Origin: Odobenus rosmarus divergens
Taxonomy: Eukaryota > Chordata > Mammalia > Carnivora > Odobenidae
Length of the DNA: 64,000 nt
Direction: 5' to 3'
NCBI RefSeq assembly: GCF_000321225.1
Contig: NW_004451890.1
Span: 1-64,000 of the forward strand
This document shows positions 51,605-61,490 of this stretch, one piece after another. Within the stretch, counting starts at the first letter, position 1, and the number at the start of each line of letters is the position of its first letter. The position numbers and the translations under genes were made by a program. The notes beneath the pieces are model-generated. The model was not told the DNA's origin and did not search any database. It saw nothing but the letters and a program-made list of their open reading frames with translations.

Positions 51605-52040
51605 CTGCTAGAGGGGGTTGAATAGTGTCCCCAAAACATCCATGCCCACTTGGAACCTTAGAATGTCACCTTATTTGAAAATAGGATTTTATAGATGTAT
51701 CGGTTAAAGCATCTCGAGCTGAACTCACCTTGGCGTTCGGATGGCCTCTAAATTCAATGGCTGGTGGACTTCCAAGAAGAAAAGCTATGCAGACCCCCAG
51801 GGCAGGTGGCCCCATGAAGACGGAGGCAGAGATTGGAGCAGTGCTGCCCCAGCCAAGGAGTGCCTGGAGCCACCAGAAGCCGGAGGACACAAGGAGGGAT
51901 TCCTCATTACAGCCTTATGAGAGAGAGGATGACCCTGATCTCTGACTTCCGACTTTTAGGACTATGAGGGAATACATTTATGTGATTTTAAGCCTCCTGG
52001 TCTGTCATGCTTTGTTACAGCACCCCAGGGAACTAATGTG
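51605..52040 (+). mobile_element. MaLR (MLT1-type) LTR
   Basis: GAATAGTGTCCCCAAAACAT, CCACTTGGAACCTTAGAATG, TCACCTTATTTGAAAATAGG, CCATGAAGACGGAGGCAGAG, ATTGGAGCAGTGCTGCC, CTGACTTCCGACTTTTAGGA and GGGAACTAATGTGG. A near-complete, diverged solo LTR. Confidence 0.85.
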
Positions 52041-53061
52041 GCTGCTTTCTAGTTCTGTGGATAGCCGGTGGGCCAACACCTTCCTGGAAGGAGACCCTGA
52101 CTCCCCGCATGCCCTGGACGATGCTTGTAGAGAAATAAATGAGTGAGGCCCCAGAGCCCCGGATGTGAGGGACCTGCAGCTCTTGGATGTGCTAATTTAT
52201 TGAAATATTCAGCGAATCACTTGACCTTTCTTTGTGTTGGCGTCTGTAGTCTGAAATGGAGCCAAATCTTCCCTACTTCTGCTTTTCCACCAGTTTCTAA
52301 CACAATTTCAGAAATTCTAACTGATAACTTTATTGTCGCTACTGTCCAATCTTCCCCGACTCCTTTCTTTCCTCCTTCATTGTCTTCACTCACAATTTCT
52401 TCTCCATCTGGTATTATCCTTCCCACATCCATCATCCCAAACATTAAATCCACAATGAGCTGAATGGTGATGTGTAAGTCTCTTTGATCTCCTTTACCAG
52501 ACTGCGCGTTAGTTGAGGTAGGGATCATTCATGCCCACTTCACAGCCATCTCGAACTACAGCATTTTGTAAGTCCTCATTTGTAATGCATGCTAAACATT
52601 ATCCAATATAAAGGAATAGTTTAAGTTCAATGTAAATGCTAAGGGTAATGTACTCATTTTGGTATTTTTAAATGGCAAAGAGCCATGTTTTCCTTCATGT
52701 GATTTTTCTCTCCAGTCTCTGCCCAAATGTCACTGAGTTTGGGTACAATTACAGATCTGTAGCATGTTATTGTGGGTAGAAGTAAGGCAAGAGTTAGATT
52801 AACTGGGTCTGCATCCTCATTCCAGCATTGCCTCATGCAGCCGTGGGTAGGGCTGTTGCTGGACATACACCTGGTTTCACGGCTCACTGAGGAAAACCCA
52901 CACCTCTGAGTGTTTAGAGGCCATACAATCATGGTCAGATAGATGCTAGCCACTGGATGTTAGCTCTCTTTATCTCCTTTTCTATTTTTATTGGCTCTCT
53001 TTCTGTTTCAAGATGGAAGACTGACCTATATTCAATGCAAAGCATTTCTTGGTATCTAGAA
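52041..53061. other. Mostly unique; possible L2 and MIR scraps
   Basis: CGTTAGTTGAGGTAGGGATC (52507) recalls an L2 3' UTR and TTAACTGGGTCTGCATCCTC (52799) a MIR, but neither is long enough to call. Confidence 0.35.
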
Positions 53062-53292
53062 ATAATAGCTAAGACCTATATAGTTCCTATTATGTGTCAG
53101 GCAATGTACTAAGCACTTATGTATATTAACTCATAAGGGAGGTTCTATTATTCTTCTCATTAAGATGAAGAAACTGAGCCATGAAAAGTTTAGGTAACTT
53201 GCTCAGGTCTTCTCAGTTTCCCAGAGGTAGTGTCAGGACTTTAATCCAGCCAGTCTGGCTCTAGAATCTGACTTGAATCACTACACACATTG
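53062..53292 (-). mobile_element. MIR SINE, antisense, full length
   Basis: TTCCTATTATGTGTCAGGCA, TATTAACTCATAAGGGAGG, GATGAAGAAACTGAGCCATG, AACTTGCTCAGGTCTTCTCA and TTTAATCCAGCCAGTCTGGC follow antisense MIR. Confidence 0.9.
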
Positions 53293-53429
53293 CATTGAAG
53301 TTATTGAGGTAAACAGACAGTGAAACGTATGGACTTCCTGAATGGCCCAGTTGGAACCCAGATTTGTTTTCTATAAATTTTAATCAGTGGCAAGATCTTA
53401 ATAGCTGACCTCACTGAGCCCTCTATATT

Positions 53430-53440
53430 AAGAATGGGTA
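53430..53440. repeat. TSD, left copy (CAN-SINE 5)
   Basis: AAGAATGGGTA, repeated at 53632-53642. Confidence 0.92.
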
Positions 53441-53631
53441 CAGGAGCGCCTGGGTGGCTTAGTGGGTTAAGCATCTGACTTCGGCTCAGATCATGATCTC
53501 AGGGTCCTGGGATCCAGCCCCACATTGGGCTCTCTGCTCAGCGGGAAGTCTGCTTCTCCCTCTCCCTCTATGCACTCTCTCTCTCTCTCTCAAATAAATA
53601 AATAAATAAATAAATAAAATCTTAAAAAAAA
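53441..53631 (+). mobile_element. CAN-SINE 5, sense
   Basis: CAGGAGCGCCTGGGTGGCTT, GACTTCGGCTCAGATCATGA, CAGCGGGAAGTCTGCTTCTC, a shortened CT body and five AAAT units. The GCTTGTG segment of other copies is missing. Confidence 0.96.
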
Positions 53632-53729
53632 AAGAATGGGTAAAAATGGCAAAAACTCAAAAGAATTTAGCAGTGGTCAAAATCCCTTTCCCTTTAGGAC
53701 TATCCTAGAAAAATGTGTAGTCAAGAACA

Positions 53730-53950
53730 ATGGTTCACTGCAAGGGTTTTGGTAACAGAACTGAGTTTGAAACCACTCAGGAACCCTAGGACTTGGGCTG
53801 GGTAGTTGTTAACCTCTCTCAGTCTGAGTTTCCTCTCTGGTAAACTCCCTCACGGGGTTACGCTAAGGATCAAGTGAGACAATGCCATGTACATCAACTG
53901 CCAGACAAAAGTAAGGGCCAATAAATGCTGTTGTGCTATCATGAAAACCA
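53730..53950 (+). mobile_element. MIR SINE, sense
   Basis: GGTTTTGGTAACAGAACTGA, GTTGTTAACCTCTCTCAGTC, TGAGTTTCCTCTCTGGTAAA, CTCACGGGGTTACGCTAAGG and GGGCCAATAAATGCTGTTGT follow MIR. Confidence 0.85.
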
Positions 53951-55598
53951 CATACACAGCAGTTTCCAGTCCATTGTCAGGATGTTCTGGTGTGCCACAG
54001 TCACTTGTGAGGTATAGAATTCCTTTAAAATTAGAATGAAAATACCAACATTTATAAATGATAAGTTCCTTATTTTCTATAAATTAGAGTACAATAAAGG
54101 CAATCTCTGCATTAATGCCACTCTTGCTTACATTTTTACATGGGTTCTGGAGGAGGGCGAGAGGGGTGGAGTTAATCAGTGAGGAGGAATTGTGCCCAAC
54201 TTGGGTATATGCAGGGAAATGTCAGATGCCAAGTGTGAGGTTGTAGGAAAAAACCAGTGGAGGCCTCACCACTCATCCCACCTTAGTGGTAAAGAATCTA
54301 CCTGTGAGCCACGGCCCCTGAGAGGGCCGAAGATTATTCTAGATGCCGTAGGCTAAGCATTGCTTTCAGAAAGAGTAAAAAATATGTTTTACTCTTGCTC
54401 ATACAACTTATTTTCAAATATACATGTGTGTATGTGGGTGTGTGTGTATGTGTGCATTGTTAGCATGTGTGTGTGCTGTTGGGATTAATAAAATAAAAAG
54501 TCATTTAAAGATTTAATTGAAATCATATTAACTCCTTGTTATTATGTATTTTTTCAATCAGTAAATAGTCAAAATATCAACATATCAAGGTAATTTTTTT
54601 TATATTAGAAAGGGTGCCATATACTCAAAAAGACTGAGACATATACTCACTGATGAAAGTGTGTAGCACAATGTCTTGTGTGTTCAGCTGCTCAACAACC
54701 ATTTCCGTCCTTGTCTTTGCAGGGTGGAGCTCATTGCTGGTTCTTGTCAGGAAAGGGTCATGAGCCAAGACCGAAGGCCGGGAAGTAGAAGAATCAGAAC
54801 TTCATGTGGATCTAGACTGGGGTAAACTCCAAGGTCACGGGGACATGGAGTTGGAGAATGGCTTTGGGCAATACTTCCTTGATAACTGCATTGTTCTCAA
54901 GGAGATGAATTCAAGTTCACGTTGAGACTATACAGCTAGGCTATCCTTAGGAAAGAGCTAAATCAAGGGGCAGAGTTTCTAGTCTGTTGGGCTAAGGTTT
55001 GAGTTTCCTGAGGGCATAAGAAATGGCATGAAAAGCCAAGGAGCAGATAGAAGGGAACTCGGCTGGTGCCTCCTTATAGTGGGGGCAGAAAGAAGGCTGC
55101 AGCCCAGGGCCCAGGGGGTCCCTAGCAGCAAATCTTACCCTAGGTGCTGCCAACACCATTTATATGGGGAATGAGGTCCTACAGATTTCCAGAGTAGGCT
55201 CTCTATTTCAGAAACTAATGGTGCAGGGTCGGCAGGAAGCAAAAGGTTATTCCTCACAGCTGGGCAGATCAAAGGCAGTCAGAAAAAAAAAAAAAAGTAT
55301 GATTTTCCCTCCCTCCCAACACCCTACTTGGGTGGTCATCCTGTCTCTGCATATACATCTTTAGTGATATCAGTCCCTTTAGGGGTCAGGTGGGGTCACA
55401 TTCCACTTAGGGGAAAGTAGACCTGTTTATTATTGAAGATGGGGTGTTGCAACTCATCCCAAATGACTACTTGGAAGGAGGTGAGGTTATGATGTCGAAT
55501 TGCAAGTTTGTAAGGTTCCAAGTTAGGACCTGATTATCTTTGCCGAAGGTTTCAGTAGCACATTTGAATACAAGTAAAATTGTTATATGGAGAGTAAT
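53951..55598. other. Unique sequence, ~1.6 kb, with a GT tract
   Basis: No gene or interspersed repeat is recognised. AT-rich from 54020 to 54120 and 54480 to 54610. Confidence 0.4.
54424..54477. repeat. Imperfect (TG)n microsatellite
   Basis: TG runs interrupted by TATG, GGGTG and TTAGCA. Confidence 0.9.
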
Positions 55599-55690
55599 TG
55601 TGTGTGTGTGTGAGAGAGAGAGAGACAGAGATAGAGACACAGAGACACACAGAGAGAAGAGGCAGACAGACACAGATTAGAGAGGAGAGA
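55599..55690. repeat. (TG)n then (GA)n/(GACA)n compound microsatellite
   Basis: TG units change to GAGA and then GACAGA/ACACAGAG units. It directly adjoins the target site of CAN-SINE 6. Confidence 0.93.
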
Positions 55691-55698
55691 AATTTTTT

Positions 55699-55884
55699 CT
55701 TTTTCTTTTTTTTAAGATTTTATTTATTTGAAAGAGAGAGGGGTGAGGGAGAGGAGCAGAGGGAGAGGGAGAAGCAGACTCCCCACTGAGCAGGGAGCCT
55801 GACATGGGGCTCGATCCCAAGACCCTGAAATCATGACCCTAGCTGAAGGCAGACGCTTAACCGACTGAGCCACCCAGGTGCCCC
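55699..55884 (-). mobile_element. CAN-SINE 6, antisense
   Basis: TTTAAGATTTTATTTATTTG, AGAAGCAGACTCCCCACTGA, GACATGGGGCTCGATCCCAA, GACTGAGCCACCCAGGTGCC. AGAAATTTTTT at 55688-55698 is repeated at 55885-55895, an 11-base TSD. Confidence 0.96.
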
Positions 55885-56009
55885 AGAAATTTTTTTTAAG
55901 TGTTAAGAAATATGGCATGCCTTCAGGAGGCAGGACCTAAAGCAGAAAAGTTTCCTTTCAACTCCACACTTCTGGAATTCTCTGTCTTCCCTTCCTGTTC
56001 ATTTTTATG

Positions 56010-56123
56010 ATTGTTTCAGCTGCTAATCATTGTGCAGGTATGCTCTGCCAGGCATGGGGCTAAGTGATTTCTATACAGTGTAGCGCCCACCACTTTCAGC
56101 AGAGGTAGCATCTTCTCCATTTA
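56010..56123 (-). mobile_element. MIR SINE, antisense, left piece (split by two CAN-SINEs)
   Basis: GCTGCTAATCATTGTGCAGG, TATGCTCTGCCAGGCATGGG, GCTAAGTGATTTCTATACAG, then GCATCTTCTCCATTTA, where the first SINE enters. The MIR continues at 56563. Confidence 0.8.
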
Positions 56124-56329
56124 TTTTATTTATTTATTTTTTAAAATTTTATTTATTTATTTGACAGAGAGAGACACAGCGGAGAGGGAACACAAGCAGG
56201 GGGAGTGGAGAGAGGGAGAAGCAGGCTTCCCGCAGAGCAGGGAGCCCAATGAGGGGCTCGATCCCAGGACCTGGGTTCATGACCTGAGCCAAAGGCAGCC
56301 ACTTAGCGACTTAGCCACCCAGGCGGCCC
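56124..56329 (-). mobile_element. CAN-SINE 7, antisense
   Basis: TTTTATTTATTTATTTGACA, CACAAGCAGGGGGAGTGGAG, GGGGCTCGATCCCAGGACCT, GACTTAGCCACCCAGGCGGC. Perfect 16-base TSD GCATCTTCTCCATTTA at 56108-56123 and 56330-56345. Confidence 0.97.
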
Positions 56330-56344
56330 GCATCTTCTCCATTT

Positions 56345-56362
56345 AAAGTGAGGAAAGTGAGG
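56345..56362. repeat. TSD, left copy (CAN-SINE 8)
   Basis: AAAGTGAGGAAAGTGAGG, 18 bases, repeated exactly at 56563-56580. It abuts the right TSD of CAN-SINE 7, so the two insertions hit the same ~35-base MIR segment. Confidence 0.96.
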
Positions 56363-56562
56363 GGCGCCTGGGTGGCTCAGTCGTTAAGCGTCTGCCTTCG
56401 GCTCAGGTCATGACCTCAGGGTCCTGGGATCGAGCCCTGCATCGGGCTCCCTGCTCCGTGGGAAGCCTGCTTCTCTCTCTCCCACTCCCCCTGCTTGTGT
56501 CCCCTCTCTCGCCGTGTCTCTCTCTGTCGAATAAATAAATAAAATCTTTAAAAAATAATAAT
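56363..56562 (+). mobile_element. CAN-SINE 8, sense, head-to-head with SINE 7
   Basis: GGCGCCTGGGTGGCTCAGTC, GTTAAGCGTCTGCCTTCGGC, GGATCGAGCCCTGCATCGGG, GTCCCCTCTCTCGCCGTGTC, AATAAATAAATAAAATC, then AATAATAATAA. Its many intact CpGs and exact long TSD suggest a recent insertion. Confidence 0.97.
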
Positions 56563-56650
56563 AAAGTGAGGAAAGTGAGGCTCAAATTCATTAAATGACT
56601 TTCTCAAGATCACAAATTCATCCGAAGCTGAGCAGAAGCCACATTTTGTG
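56563..56650 (-). mobile_element. MIR SINE, antisense, right piece
   Basis: GAGGCTCAAATTCATTAAAT, GACTTTCTCAAGATCACAAA continue the MIR order broken at 56123. The first 18 bases are the SINE 8 TSD. Confidence 0.75.
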
Positions 56651-57054
56651 AATCACCCCTGTGCACATTCCCCATTTCTATATCTTCCTGGACCGGAGCC
56701 TGCCTTTCACTAGTAGGATCTCAGAAGCTAGAATTAGGATCTTAGAATTGCTATTCAAACCTTTCTCTCAAATTGTGCATAATAGGATCACAAATTTAAC
56801 TCCCAACTTCACACAGTGGTGCAAAAGAATAAAATATGAAATTTTACTTTCATCTGTAATTAACTTGTTCTTTCTTCTGAACTTCCACTTAGTGCAAAAA
56901 TAAATTAACTGCATGTCCAGTCTTATATAACCTTCGTCCAATTTTAAGTTAAATAATGCTTTCAGGTAATGTGTTAATTTCACTCTAGGAAAAAAAGAAG
57001 TCTGAGAGTTACAGAGCTTTTCTCTTTCTTTGGAATTTGGGCATATAGAGGAGG
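56651..57054. other. Unique sequence
   Basis: No gene or repeat is recognised; AT-rich at 56770-57000. Confidence 0.4.
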
Positions 57055-57480
57055 GGTGTGTGGCTTGGCATTGGGCAGATATATTAGGACAAATAATGCC
57101 AGCTTCTATAACAAACAACCCTCCTCAAAAAAAAAAAAAAATCTTTGTGGCTTCACACAAACAAGGTTTATCTCCCCTTCACGTCACATTTGATGTGGAA
57201 ATGGCAGCTTTTCACCAAGCGATGACTTTGATTCAGACTCGTTTTGTTTTGTTTTGTTTTTCCTTCAAAACATCCCTTTCTCTCCAATACGTGACCTTAG
57301 TGCTTTTCTGGGAAGAGAATGCATAAAGGGATTGTGCATGGGTGAACATTAATAGTGCTCACGTGCCATTTATCAGAACCTGCTCACAAGGTCTCAGCTG
57401 AACTGAATGGGGAGCTAAGAAATGTAGTTTCCCTATGTGCTCAAAAGAGGACACAGGACTGGCAGGATCTGGACAGAGTC
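57055..57480 (+). mobile_element. Old LTR-like repeat, family A
   Basis: ATAACAAACAACCCTCCTCA, an A run, TTTGTGGCTTCACACAAACA, AGGTTTATCTCC, CAGCTGAACTGAATGGGGAG and CTAAGAAATGTAGTTTCCCT. The same landmarks occur in the copies at 5666 and 33205. The A run (57127-57141) and a (GTTTT)n tract (57239-57260) interrupt it. Confidence 0.55.
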
Positions 57481-58489
57481 TGCTGCATGAGGCATTTCTC
57501 CCCAGCCCTGCGGCTAGTTCCTCCTGCTAGTGCTCGCTGCCAGTTCCCTTGTCCGCCTTGTCACTGGGTAGATGGCCCTCGTCTCCTTCTGATGCTGAAG
57601 ATGGTGGCTGATGTAACCCAGTGTCTTTTGTCTTGGCTCAGCCAACACTTCCATGGAGCTCCCTGCTGCCTTGACCTTGCCTTGGCTCCCACTGGCCCTT
57701 ACTGCTGAGCCTCACACTATGTCTCTGGTTAGCTGGTTCACTCCCAGCCCCTCCTGTGGGGTCATCTTGCATTGCCACGGAGGACCTGGTGAACCTCAAC
57801 TCAGGAATGATGGGTGGTGCAGTCAACCTAAACTCAGAGCAGCCCTCTGCCTGACAATACTCCAGGAATGATGTCTGGCTAAAGCCTAGGTTGGTGGGAG
57901 GATGCCTCTTAGCAAGATTCTTTCCGGAGTTCCAGAAGAGTAGCAGGATGGATGCCTCCTCCCATTAGTGCTTCTGTCCTCTTACCTGGTAAACCTCCTT
58001 CTCTGAACCTAGGCCCAGACCCCGGAAGTCAGGAGTCTGTGCTGTTCTCTGTGCCTGATCCCTTTGCTTCCCACCTTCCCCAGGATCCCCCAAGGGTGGG
58101 CTTTTCTTCCTCCTCCCTCTGCCGTCGTCCCTCCCTCACGGAACAGGTCTTCACACTTAGAGAACCTAGGATGGAGTCCGGGGCTGGTTGAGACCGGGTG
58201 GCCAAGTGTTAAATAAGGAGGTAAAGAGATTTGAGTAATCCTGCCGCAGGACAATAGCCTGGCTTGCCGATTATTACAGAGTTTCAACAGTCTAGATTTG
58301 GACTTTCAGCATTGACTATTACCTCAGTTTTTTTCTTTATATTAATTCTATAACAACTTCTAATCTTTCCCAGGCAGGCAGATGCTGAGGGTGGAGAGTA
58401 AAGGACTGTGTATTCAGACAAAGGAGAAGCCTCATTTAATTTAAGATGCCTCCGTTTAATGAGGATCCTCTCAGGATTATGGACCAGGA
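57481..58489. other. Unique sequence, ~1 kb
   Basis: I see no gene or repeat. The 117-codon frame at 57355-57708 has no recognisable domain. Confidence 0.4.
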
Positions 58490-58760
58490 TGCATTCGTTT
58501 AACAGATATTTATTATGTTCTGAGCACCGTTCTAGGTAATGGGGATACTGCAGTAAACAAGGCAAACTGCCCTTGAGAAGCCTATATACTGGCAAAGTGG
58601 AGGGACACAAAGTCAGTGAATATATATATTATATAATGCTAAGTAAGTGAGGATCTATGTATATAACACTAAGCAGTAGTAAGCGCTAGGGGAAGAACAT
58701 GAAGGGAGAAGAGATATATATGCCAGGCCGGGTAGGATGCAAGACAAGATGATCAGGGAA
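58490..58760 (-). mobile_element. L2 LINE, antisense, part 1 (split by CAN-SINE 9)
   Basis: TTAACAGATATTTATTATGT, TCTGAGCACCGTTCTAGGTA, ATGGGGATACTGCAGTAAAC and GATGATCAGGGAAGA follow antisense L2. A TA/TATAA-rich patch lies at 58620-58640. Confidence 0.88.
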
Positions 58761-58930
58761 GATTATTTGAGAAAGAGAAAGAGAAAGAGGGAGAGAGAGA
58801 GAGAGCATGTGAACAGACTCTACTCTCAGCATGGAGCCCGATGAGGAGCTCGATCCTACAACGCTGAGATCATGACCTGAGCCGAAACGAAGAGTCAGAT
58901 GCTTAACTGACTGAGCCACCCCAGTGCCCT
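58761..58930 (-). mobile_element. CAN-SINE 9, antisense, older copy in L2
   Basis: ATTATTTGAGAAAGAG, GACTCTACTCTCAGCATGGA, GAGATCATGACCTGAGCCGA, GACTGAGCCACCCCAGTGCC. Substitutions and missing parts (CTACAACGCTGAG for CAGGACCCTGAG) and no clear TSD make it the most decayed CAN-SINE here. Confidence 0.93.
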
Positions 58931-59265
58931 CAGAAGGTAGCTCTTGAGTAAAGACCCAAAGGAGGTGAGAGAGTGGTACATGTAGATTTTTGGAGAAAGA
59001 ATGTGTCAGGCAGAGGGGACTATGAGTACAAAAATCCCAAGCAGAGGTCTTCCTGGCTTCCTAGCAGAATATGAGGAGGCCAGTGAGGCCAGTGGAAAGA
59101 AATGAGATCAAGGGTAGTGGGTAGGGGTGTGCAGATGATGTTGAGTCTTTATGCTTTATGCTAAGTGAGTTGTGGAACCACTGGGGGTTCTGAGCAGAAG
59201 AGTGATTTGATCTGACTTCCATTTTAAAAGAACAGCTCTGGGCCGGTGTTAGCATGAGGGTTTGG
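58931..59265 (-). mobile_element. L2 LINE, antisense, part 2
   Basis: AAGGTAGCTCTTGAGTAAAG, GTCAGGCAGAGGGGACTATG, GAGGAGGCCAGTGAGGCCAG, GAGCAGAAGAGTGATTTGAT and CTGACTTCCATTTTAAAAGA continue the L2 order after the SINE. Confidence 0.88.
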
Positions 59266-59402
59266 GCCACCGTGGCTCGGCCGGATACCTCTGCGTGAGA
59301 TCCTGAGGTGGCGGGAGATGTGTTCCTGCCCGTGGAAGTCCATAGAGGCCGGACAGGCTTCATCGTCGGAGAATCTTCTCTCTTACTCAGTTCCTATAGG
59401 AC

Positions 59403-59630
59403 GGAGGTTGCAAACTCTTGCCTCCAAGCCAAATCTGTGCCCGCCTGTTTTTATCAATAAAGGTTAATTGGAACACGGCCATGCTTATTTTGCTGATTTA
59501 TTGTCTGTGGCTGCTTTTGAGCTACAATGGCAGGGTTGAATAGCTGTAACAGAAACCATATCATCTGTAAAGCCTAAAATATTTACTAACTGGCCCTTTT
59601 AGGAAAATGTTTGCTGACCCCTGCTATAGG
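59403..59630. mobile_element. hAT nonautonomous element (MER20-like)
   Basis: GAGGTTGCAAACTCTTGCCT, TTATCAATAAAGGTTAATTG, GAACACGGCCATGCTTATTT, TTGTCTGTGGCTGCTTTTGA, GCTACAATGGCAGGGTTGAA and GAAAATGTTTGCTGACCCCT: almost the full ~225-base element with both terminal repeats. Confidence 0.88.
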
Positions 59631-60849
59631 AAACAAATACTGGAAAACATCCAGGAGAGAAAATCAAAGACATGAAATGTGGGAATAAAATATACTGGAG
59701 ACTAAAAGATGTCAAAAAATGATGCAAATTCACTGGTACCAAAAATATGCCATAAAATGAAAAGGAAATAGGAATTTCGTTGAAATATAACTTCCTAGAA
59801 GTTGAGTGAGTGGGACATGTTGGGGTGAGCTTAGTTAAGAAGGCTGCCCTGGTAACAGCATTGGTGGAAGAGTTATCTGCCGAATACCTGCTTTCCCCAC
59901 TAGAAAACTTAGTGGATCACAAGCCAGGCTGAAAAATTCCATCATAGGTTAGATGGGATACATCTGCATTTGACCCGATTTGCTAATTGCCTTGACTTTT
60001 TAAAGTGTCTTGCTTAAGTATATGCGGATTTAGTCTAAGAGATCAGCAACCCCTTTCCATTATCAGCTACTGTATATTAATGTCAGATAATAGCCAGTAA
60101 TAGCCTTAGTACTTTTAGAAGTATGTTTAATTTTGCAAAAATAATGGGGGCTTTCTTCTTCTCTCAGACCCCATTCCATGCTTCATTCCCTTCTGCTTAA
60201 CATCACCAGCTCAGCCCAAGGCAGCCATGGAGAGAGGACATCTCCAGCTCATGTAGGACTGTCAGGTGCTGGGTGGACAGCTCCCGGCTCCCTTCCCACC
60301 TGAGCCCACTGCAGAGCAGCTGCCTGGCCTCCTAAGTGCCTGGCTTCACCAGTTTAATTGGTTCCACTCAATGCATGCATAGTCACCAAGACATTTTCCA
60401 AATTACTTATAATTAATGCTCTAGTCATTACAAATGAGTTGTCTCAGACCAACTCCAATTCCCTATTCAATGGCCCAAGCAGGTGGCATGGTCAGAGCTG
60501 GGGTCACAGGTACCACAGCCACCCTAGAGGAGGATGCCATTGGCCAGAGTCATGCCTGTGGCTGCAAATAAGGTCATGTTGCTAAGTGGTGCTGGTATGG
60601 ATGGCAGTTATTTAAGGTATCTTTTGCAATCTCTGGGTGCAGGGAGTATCGTTGCCTACTCATACAGCTCTGGCTCTTTCTGCTGAGTCAAGCTGGATTC
60701 ATGTGTTCTCAGACCCATCAATGAATATACAGAGGTACACACAGGGAGGTGTGGAATCACACCGAAGGATATTTTTTACAATGTCAAAAAGATGTGGTCT
60801 CTATCCTGTACAACGTGGAGATAAAAATCCTTTGTATTTATAAATTCTT
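59631..60849. other. Unique sequence with candidate conserved elements
   Basis: No repeat or gene is recognised. Parts 59930-60160 and 60350-60480 are repeat-free with TAATTGCC, GTATATTAATG and ATAATTAATGC words. No gene is recognised. Confidence 0.4.
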
Positions 60850-61025
60850 TATCTTAGCCCAAAGTGCTATTCTATATCTACTTTATCTCGTTTATCTACC
60901 CCTCAGCCCATAAAGTCAGAGCAGTAAGGATGATCCCCCTCATGTGGCATATGAAGAGATTTAGGATGAGGTGGATTAAAGGATGTATTGTCAGTCATGT
61001 ATTGCAGAGTCTGAATTAGAAAGTC
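60850..61025 (-). mobile_element. MIR SINE, antisense, decayed
   Basis: TATCTACTTTATCTCGTTTA, GATGATCCCCCTCATGTGGC, ATATGAAGAGATTTAGGATG and CAGAGTCTGAATTAGAAAGT follow antisense MIR. Confidence 0.6.
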
Positions 61026-61027
61026 AG

Positions 61028-61140
61028 TTCCTTCCTCTCTTCCTTCTTCTTCTTTTTTCCCTCCCTTCTTCCTTTCTTCTTTCTCTTCCTCCCTTCCTTC
61101 CATGTTTCTGTGCCTCCATCTCCCTCCCTTTTCTCTTTCA
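61028..61140. repeat. Polypyrimidine (CTT/CCTT)n tract
   Basis: Nearly pure C/T on the plus strand, broken by CATG and GTGCC. Frames through it are compositional. Confidence 0.92.
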
Positions 61141-61149
61141 TCAGCTGTT

Positions 61150-61490
61150 TGTAGGGAAGCTGGAGGTACTTTCCTAGGTGCTGGCGATACAGGGATGAGG
61201 AACACAGCTCCTGCCTCCGAGCCGTTCTCAGTGAAACAGGAAGCACAGACGTGGTCAACACCTGGGAAGGATGCAATGTTGGAAAGGAAAAATAGATGTC
61301 TAAATAAGGCACTGTGGGACATCCTAGGTGGCGGAGGCTAAATCCTCCTGGAGGATTAATAGAAAATTTTCTCTGGAAGTAGTATTTGTGTTAAGGATGG
61401 AAGGAAGCATAAAAATTTTATAGATGAAAGAAAAGATGTAGGCAGAGGGAATAGCTTTTGCAAAAACATAGCCTTGTATAAGGTCATCCT
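61150..61490 (-). mobile_element. L2 LINE, antisense
   Basis: CTTTCCTAGGTGCTGGCGAT, ACAGGGATGAGGAACACAGC, CAATGTTGGAAAGGAAAAAT, AAGATGTAGGCAGAGGGAAT and AGCTTTTGCAAAAACATAGC follow antisense L2. Confidence 0.8.
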
